Source: Exiguobacterium oxidotolerans JCM 12280 | Lineage (GTDB): Bacteria > Bacillota > Bacilli > Exiguobacteriales > Exiguobacteriaceae | Direction of reading: 5' to 3' | DNA length: 64,000 nt | Assembly (NCBI RefSeq): GCF_000702625.1 | Contig: NZ_JNIS01000001.1 | Span: forward strand, 434,001-498,000 | Shown: piece by piece, positions 60,391 through 64,000 of the stretch | Position numbering within the stretch: the first letter of the stretch is position 1 | Layout of the letters: the number at the start of each line of letters is the position of its first letter | Notes under the pieces: model-generated | Told to the model about the DNA's origin: nothing | The model's database searches: none | The model's input: the letters and a program-made list of their open reading frames with translations, nothing else | Made by a program: the position numbers and the translations under genes

Positions 60391-61158
60391 ATGCAACTTT
60401 TATCATTTAATATGTTTCGAACGATCGGGATTAAAACCGATCACGCGAAGTCAGACTATCACTTTGATTCGCTCGATAAAATCGCCAAAGCCGACGTCGT
60501 CTTGTTCCCCGAGTATTGGCAAATTCACTCGATCATCTATGGGATGAAAAAACCAATTTTCCCATCCGCTGCGACATTCCATCTTGGGCACGATAAAATC
60601 GAGATGACGCGTATTTTTAAAACCGTGATTCCGGAAAATATTCCTCGGACCGGCATTTACGGAAAAAATGAATTCACCGTGAAACGTGTCTTAGATGAAT
60701 TTTCGTTCCCGTTCGTCGCGAAGACCGTCCGCAGTTCGATGGGCCAAGGCGTTCACCTAATTAAGGATGAAATCGACTGGAAGAAGTATACCGATCACCA
60801 CGAGACGTTTTACGTCCAAGAATACATCCCGAACGAAAAAGACCTTCGTGTCGTCGTCATCGGTGATCAAGTTCTTGCTGCCTACTGGCGTGTCGGCGGT
60901 GCGCAATTTTTAAACAATGTCGCCCAAGGTGGGGTCCTTGATTTCGAGAATATCCCGCAGGAGGCACTCGATTTTGTCCTCGCACTCGCGAAACGGCTCG
61001 ATATCGATCACGCCGGTTTTGACTTGATTTTCCGTGACGGAAAAATCTATATCCTCGAATTCAACGTCTTCTTTGGCGGAGAAGGCCTGAACCATCTTGG
61101 AATTCATGCACCGGATACGATTTTAGAATATGTCGAACGAAAATATAAGAGTTCATGA
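60391..61158 (+). CDS. ATP-grasp (RimK-like) ligase of unknown substrate
   Basis: A 255-residue protein. The N-terminal about 90 residues form a pre-grasp domain; from about 95 the ATP-grasp fold appears. Its parts are FPFVAKTVRSSMGQGVHLI (ATP-binding Lys and small loop), FYVQEYIPNEKDLRVVVIGDQVLAAYWR, and the metal-binding FDLIFRDGKIYILEFNVFFGGEGL, in which Glu-Phe-Asn replaces the usual ExN. RimK-like enzymes join amino acids to peptides or small molecules. The start at 60391 is favoured by AAGGAAGG upstream; an ATG three codons earlier is possible. Divergent from ylbF, monocistronic. Confidence 0.82.
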   Translation: MQLLSFNMFRTIGIKTDHAKSDYHFDSLDKIAKADVVLFPEYWQIHSIIYGMKKPIFPSAATFHLGHDKIEMTRIFKTVIPENIPRTGIYGKNEFTVKRVLDEFSFPFVAKTVRSSMGQGVHLIKDEIDWKKYTDHHETFYVQEYIPNEKDLRVVVIGDQVLAAYWRVGGAQFLNNVAQGGVLDFENIPQEALDFVLALAKRLDIDHAGFDLIFRDGKIYILEFNVFFGGEGLNHLGIHAPDTILEYVERKYKSS

Positions 61159-61268
61159 ATTCTTCAAATTGACTTCACAACTTTTACTTTATCGAATCAT
61201 TCATTATGGTATGATAGTTTGGAAAGACTAGTATCTACTAGCAAACTGGGGTATAGGGGGATTCAAAC

Positions 61269-61619
61269 ATGAAGTTTGAGAAATACGGCATCGAAGGCAA
61301 AGAAATTAAGTTTGGTTTACTTGAGACAATCATGGACCACCACCGTTTCGTCCGTGAAGGACAATGGGATTACGAACGTGCGATGTATGATATGAAGTAC
61401 GAAAAACAATCAACAGGAGAGGTCTTCTATCTTCGGATTCCAGTTTATGCAATTCAAGGTGAAATCGAAGATCGCCACGCGATCGTTCGCATGATGACAC
61501 CACTTCTAGGAAAACACTACTATCCACATGGTGTTGAATATGATGAAGAGTTCCCACCTGAAATCGTTAAAGATTGTGAGCGTCGCTTGACAGGATTACT
61601 CGAAACACTCGAAAAATAA
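61269..61619 (+). CDS. YugN-like family protein
   Basis: A 116-residue protein matching the YugN family: MKFEKYGIEGKEIKFGLLETIMDHHRFVREGQWDYERAMYD-type start (shown in parts), FYLRIPVYAIQGEIED, and HYYPHGVEYDEEFP near the end. The function is unknown; Bacillus has yugN elsewhere. AGGGGG precedes the ATG, a TATGAT -10 is visible about 40 bases upstream, and a terminator follows directly. Transcribed alone. Confidence 0.85.
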   Translation: MKFEKYGIEGKEIKFGLLETIMDHHRFVREGQWDYERAMYDMKYEKQSTGEVFYLRIPVYAIQGEIEDRHAIVRMMTPLLGKHYYPHGVEYDEEFPPEIVKDCERRLTGLLETLEK

Positions 61620-61629
61620 GTTCTACCCG

Positions 61630-61661
61630 ACCGTTCCTGTTAAAAGGAGCGGTATTTTTTT
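61630..61661 (+). terminator. Terminator after the yugN-like gene
   Basis: Plus-strand 9-bp stem ACCGTTCCT / AGGAGCGGT with one G-U pair, followed by seven T. Confidence 0.85.
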
Positions 61662-61664
61662 CAT

Positions 61665-61763
61665 CTAAAAATATTCTTCAGGCGATTCATTTCGCTGCCG
61701 AGTCCGTGTCTGCTTGCTTTTTTCAAGTCGACGAGTCACTAGAAACTTCAAGGCGTTCTTCAC
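61665..61763 (-). other. Short coding-like frame in the yugN/Asp23 gap
   Basis: From a GTG at 61763 the minus strand encodes 32 residues (starting VKNALKFLVTRRLEKSK, ending ESPEEYF). The frame stays open upstream to about 61838 without a start or ribosome binding site. The composition is strongly basic and protein-like, but the lack of initiation signals suggests a relic. By eye the stretch shares a CTGCTTG-T-rich core and a similar basic reading frame with the element at 14737-14845. Apart from two terminators I see nothing else in 61620-61897. Confidence 0.2.
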
Positions 61764-61840
61764 GGAACCGTCGCTAAAAAGTCTGTTGCAAAAAAAATCG
61801 TGTGTTGTGCGCTGCCCGCCGCTACTCCTTGTCCATGTCT

Positions 61841-61882
61841 AAAAGTGAAGGCCCCTTCCGTCAGACGTGGAAGGGGCCTTCA
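61841..61882 (-). terminator. Terminator of the sco-ctaM-ctaG operon
   Basis: Minus strand 14-bp perfect stem TGAAGGCCCCTTCC / GGAAGGGGCCTTCA followed by a short U tract. It lies 16 bp after the Asp23-like gene. Confidence 0.85.
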
Positions 61883-61897
61883 TATGTCTCAATCAAA

Positions 61898-62155
61898 TCA
61901 TTTTGTAACCAGTTGGAGGTAGTCGACTACCCCGTCTCCGAGTTGTAAGCGGACTTGTTCTCGCAAACCCATATAGAGGGCAGGTAACTGTTGCACCGTT
62001 GCGGTAACCTTCAAGCTAAACGAAATCCCTTCCGTCGGCAAACGTTTAATCCGTGTACAAATGACACCAAATTCGATGACGGCACACAACAATAACTCTT
62101 CAATCGCTTGTACTGATACCGTCACTTCACCTTTATTCTGATATTCTTCAACCAA
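61898..62155 (-). CDS. Small protein resembling the Asp23/Gls24 (YqhY/YloU) fold
   Basis: An 85-residue protein reading KGEVTVSVQAIEELLLCAV, a middle strand ISFSLKVTATVQQ, and LPALYMGLREQVRLQLGDGV. The order (strand-helix, then strand, then helix-strand) and spacing resemble Asp23-family proteins, although the family's glycine-rich turn is not obvious. I start at a TTG at 62155, with AAGGAG eight bases before it inside the sco stop region; a GTG three codons earlier overlaps that site. It lies last in the ctaG-ctaM-sco unit. Function unknown. Confidence 0.55.
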   Translation of the reverse strand: MVEEYQNKGEVTVSVQAIEELLLCAVIEFGVICTRIKRLPTEGISFSLKVTATVQQLPALYMGLREQVRLQLGDGVVDYLQLVTK

Positions 62156-62160
62156 AATGA

Positions 62161-62766
62161 TCACTCCTTCGCAAGTTGTTTGACGGATGTCATGACTTCC
62201 TCGAGATCGACCGGCTCGTCAGGTGTCTTCGCCATTGAAGATATCGCACGCACCTTATTGTCGCGATCGAGAATGGACATTTGTGTCCCGTGTGTGACAA
62301 GACCACTTTCTGCTTTTGAATAATAGAAGTTCAACTGGCGTGTCAGACGATCAATGACGACCTCATCCCCCGTTAATACTTTCCACCCTTCAGGATTCGC
62401 CTCGAAATTAGACGCATACTTCTTCAAGACTTTCGGCGTATCAACTTTAGGATCGACCGTCACGGCGACAAGTTCGACATCGGATCCGTATAGATTTTCC
62501 GCCCGTAATTTTTTCTCGAGTTTCCGGTAGTCATTTAACGTCAAAGGACAAATGTCTGGACAATTCGAGTAGAAAAACGTCAGTACTTTTACTTTACCAT
62601 CTTCTGAATCAAATGTTTTCCCGTTGACGGCATTCGTTAATTCAAATGGTGTCGGTTCAGCAATCACAGGTAGCTTTTCTTTCATAAAGAAATAATAATA
62701 CCCCCCTGCAGCGGCGACTAAAATCAAAACGACGGCAGCTACCGTCAAATAACTATTTTTTTTCAA
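62161..62766 (-). CDS. SCO1/SenC/PrrC family copper chaperone
   Basis: Membrane-anchored thioredoxin-fold protein that helps build the CuA site of cytochrome c oxidase. An N-terminal anchor (LTVAAVVLILVAAAGGYYYF) precedes the copper motif FYSNCPDICPLTL (CxxxC), and the third ligand His is in LVTHGTQMSILD. Length 201. Translation starts at a TTG after GGGGGG. Bacillus has a related gene, ypmQ. Clustering with ctaM and ctaG supports an oxidase assembly role. Confidence 0.93.
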   Translation of the reverse strand: MKKNSYLTVAAVVLILVAAAGGYYYFFMKEKLPVIAEPTPFELTNAVNGKTFDSEDGKVKVLTFFYSNCPDICPLTLNDYRKLEKKLRAENLYGSDVELVAVTVDPKVDTPKVLKKYASNFEANPEGWKVLTGDEVVIDRLTRQLNFYYSKAESGLVTHGTQMSILDRDNKVRAISSMAKTPDEPVDLEEVMTSVKQLAKE

Positions 62767-62778
62767 AGCGAACCCCCC

Positions 62779-63240
62779 TTAATGATTCCAAATCGCACGA
62801 AATACATTTGTTGTTTCGCCCGGCTCATACACAACGTATAACAGGCAATAGACAAGGACTCCCGTGATTGCCGTCAAAAACCAAATGACCGATGCTTTTG
62901 GACCAATTTTACGGTGACGGGCAAAGTTTTGTTTATAGGCGTAGAACAAAGCGATTAAGCCTAAGATCCCACCCGATGTGGCGAGTAAAATATGAAAGAT
63001 TAAAAATCCTGTGTAGTACGGTTTGACCGTGTCCGGTCCCCCGAAAGCAGTATTTCCGAGTAAAATCGTCCGAAGCGCATACATGATGAAGAACAGTAAC
63101 GCGAGCGCTGCCGCAATGTTCATCACGACTTTATGCGCCCCCATATTCCGACGTGTCTGCGCAATCAAAAACCAACCGATTGCTACAAATATTGCACTGA
63201 GAACAATCAAAGAAACACAAATCAACGGCAAATAACTCAT
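62779..63240 (-). CDS. ctaM: CtaM-like DUF420 membrane protein
   Basis: A 153-residue protein with four to five membrane helices and conserved histidines (MGAHKVVMNIAAA, YYTGFLIFHILLATSGG, FARHRKIGPKASVIWF) typical of DUF420. In Staphylococcus CtaM is required for a heme-copper oxidase to become active. GGAGG precedes the ATG. Adjacent to ctaG and sco, in the same orientation. Confidence 0.88.
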   Translation of the reverse strand: MSYLPLICVSLIVLSAIFVAIGWFLIAQTRRNMGAHKVVMNIAAALALLFFIMYALRTILLGNTAFGGPDTVKPYYTGFLIFHILLATSGGILGLIALFYAYKQNFARHRKIGPKASVIWFLTAITGVLVYCLLYVVYEPGETTNVFRAIWNH

Positions 63241-63261
63241 TTTCAGACTTCCTCCATTTAC

Positions 63262-64000
63262 TTAATCCGCTTTTGGCGAGAAGGACATGCCTTCATCGAC
63301 AGCAGTACTTTTTGAACGTCTCACCCATGTGAAGAAGGTCAAACCGAAGAAGATTCCGTAGACGAGTTCTTGTCCAAGTTTCATCAAGACGCCTCCGAAC
63401 CGTTGATCTTCGAGTAAATCTTTTGTTGTCCCAAATAGGCGTTCCATGTTCAATCCGCTCACATCGTTATTCGGCAGGCAGTAAGCCAAGACTTTCGCGA
63501 ATGTCGCTGGGTCTTGGTACGCGTCGTATTGGAAGCTCTGACTGAAGATCATGAACGCACAAGCTGGTGTCAACAGCACGCCGTTCGCAACGATATAGAC
63601 CATCTTTTTCAAATCGGATAGACTATCTTCCTCATTGACAGGTGCGATGATTGGATACCACATCGTCATGCTAAGGAAGATTAATGTCCCGTGGAACAAA
63701 CGGTGGACCGTATAGTTCGTCAAGACGTAATCAAAGATGAACGGCATATGGTAAAACGTAAACAAAGAATTGAAAACGACGAGCGCAATCAATGGCAACG
63801 TGAAGAACCGTAATGCCTTTCCTAAATACGGGACGCCGAACAATCGCTTAAATGCCCAACCCGGAATTGCTAGCATCAACAGTGGCGGCGCCACCATATA
63901 GACGAAGACCATCTGGAGCATGTGCGCAGAGAACGTAATATGCGCTAACACATCAAGCGGACTACCAAAGCCAATATAGTAGACGAATAAAGCCGCTAGC
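63262..64000 (-). CDS. ctaG: CtaG, cytochrome c oxidase (caa3) assembly factor (partial)
   Basis: Multi-pass membrane protein of the caa3_CtaG family, needed for caa3 oxidase activity in Bacillus. Visible sequence includes YYIGFGSPLDVLAHITFSAHMLQMVF, shown here in parts as SPLDVLAHITFSAHM, then APPLLMLAIPGWAFKR and FHGTLIFLSMTMWYPII. The frame is open across base 64000, so the N-terminus lies outside the window and an internal GTG at 63951 is not the real start. The C-terminus is TAVDEGMSFSPKAD. Confidence 0.93.
   Translation of the reverse strand, partial: LAALFVYYIGFGSPLDVLAHITFSAHMLQMVFVYMVAPPLLMLAIPGWAFKRLFGVPYLGKALRFFTLPLIALVVFNSLFTFYHMPFIFDYVLTNYTVHRLFHGTLIFLSMTMWYPIIAPVNEEDSLSDLKKMVYIVANGVLLTPACAFMIFSQSFQYDAYQDPATFAKVLAYCLPNNDVSGLNMERLFGTTKDLLEDQRFGGVLMKLGQELVYGIFFGLTFFTWVRRSKSTAVDEGMSFSPKAD

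Noticed and set aside
63262-63951. GTG at 63951 as the start of ctaG
   Set aside because: The frame stays open upstream with CtaG-like sequence (GFGSPLDV) to the window edge, so this is an internal codon.

Overview
The window is a stretch of low-to-moderate G+C Bacillota chromosome, class Bacilli, order Bacillales. Markers for this are bshC (bacillithiol synthesis), the ylb- and ylm-type genes, a pyrR-led pyrimidine operon, a T-box in front of ileS, sepF/divIVA and prpC/prkC. Gene order follows, in reverse orientation, the Bacillus subtilis segment from ctaG to thiN, but no sporulation gene is present. A non-spore-forming relative such as Exiguobacterium is my best guess; this is inference from gene order, not a database match. 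I see no rRNA, tRNA, CRISPR array, intact transposon or prophage.

Layout from left to right, nearly all on the minus strand. (1) 1-1254: thiN (cut by the window edge) and thiT under a TPP riboswitch with its own terminator. (2) 1280-12708: a housekeeping block rpe-rsgA-prkC-prpC-rsmB-[def-fmt]-priA-coaBC-rpoZ-gmk, mostly with overlapping or touching ends. Peptide deformylase and methionyl-tRNA formyltransferase are one continuous reading frame here. (3) 12875-14569, plus strand: rqcH. (4) 14570-20615: the only accessory-looking block. It holds convergent terminators, a ~110-bp element with terminal inverted repeats, an FUSC-type exporter coupled to a DUF4097-like membrane protein, a UPF0173 hydrolase, a divergent HxlR regulator with VOC and MDR oxidoreductase genes, a possible NlpC/P60 gene scrap and a GNAT acetyltransferase. 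(5) 20678-32370: the complete UMP operon pyrR-pyrP-pyrB-pyrC-carA-carB-pyrK-pyrD-pyrF-pyrE with one promoter and three PyrR-binding RNA hairpins. (6) 32367-40413: rluD-type synthase, lspA, ileS with T-box, divIVA, ylmH, yggT, sepF, ylmE, pgeF. (7) 40493-55343: a pared-down division and cell-wall cluster ftsZ-ftsA-divIB-murG-murD-mraY-murF-pbpB-ftsL-rsmH, followed by bshC, a DUF3397-like gene and a ketopantoate reductase-like gene. (8) 55433-64000: rpmF-yceD, tmcAL, ylbL, coaD, rsmD, ylbG, ylbF, an ATP-grasp gene, a yugN-like gene, and a cytochrome oxidase assembly set (sco, ctaM, ctaG, the last cut by the window edge).

The genes fall into few systems: pyrimidine synthesis under PyrR control, septal wall synthesis and division, initiator-Met formylation and deformylation, stalled-ribosome rescue (rqcH), Ser/Thr phosphosignalling (prkC/prpC), and heme-copper oxidase maturation. 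The most unusual item is the def-fmt fusion. The next most interesting are the PyrR hairpin that would cover the pyrP ribosome binding site without a terminator, and the thinned dcw cluster without mraZ, murE, ftsW and murB. No clearly new multi-gene system was recognised.
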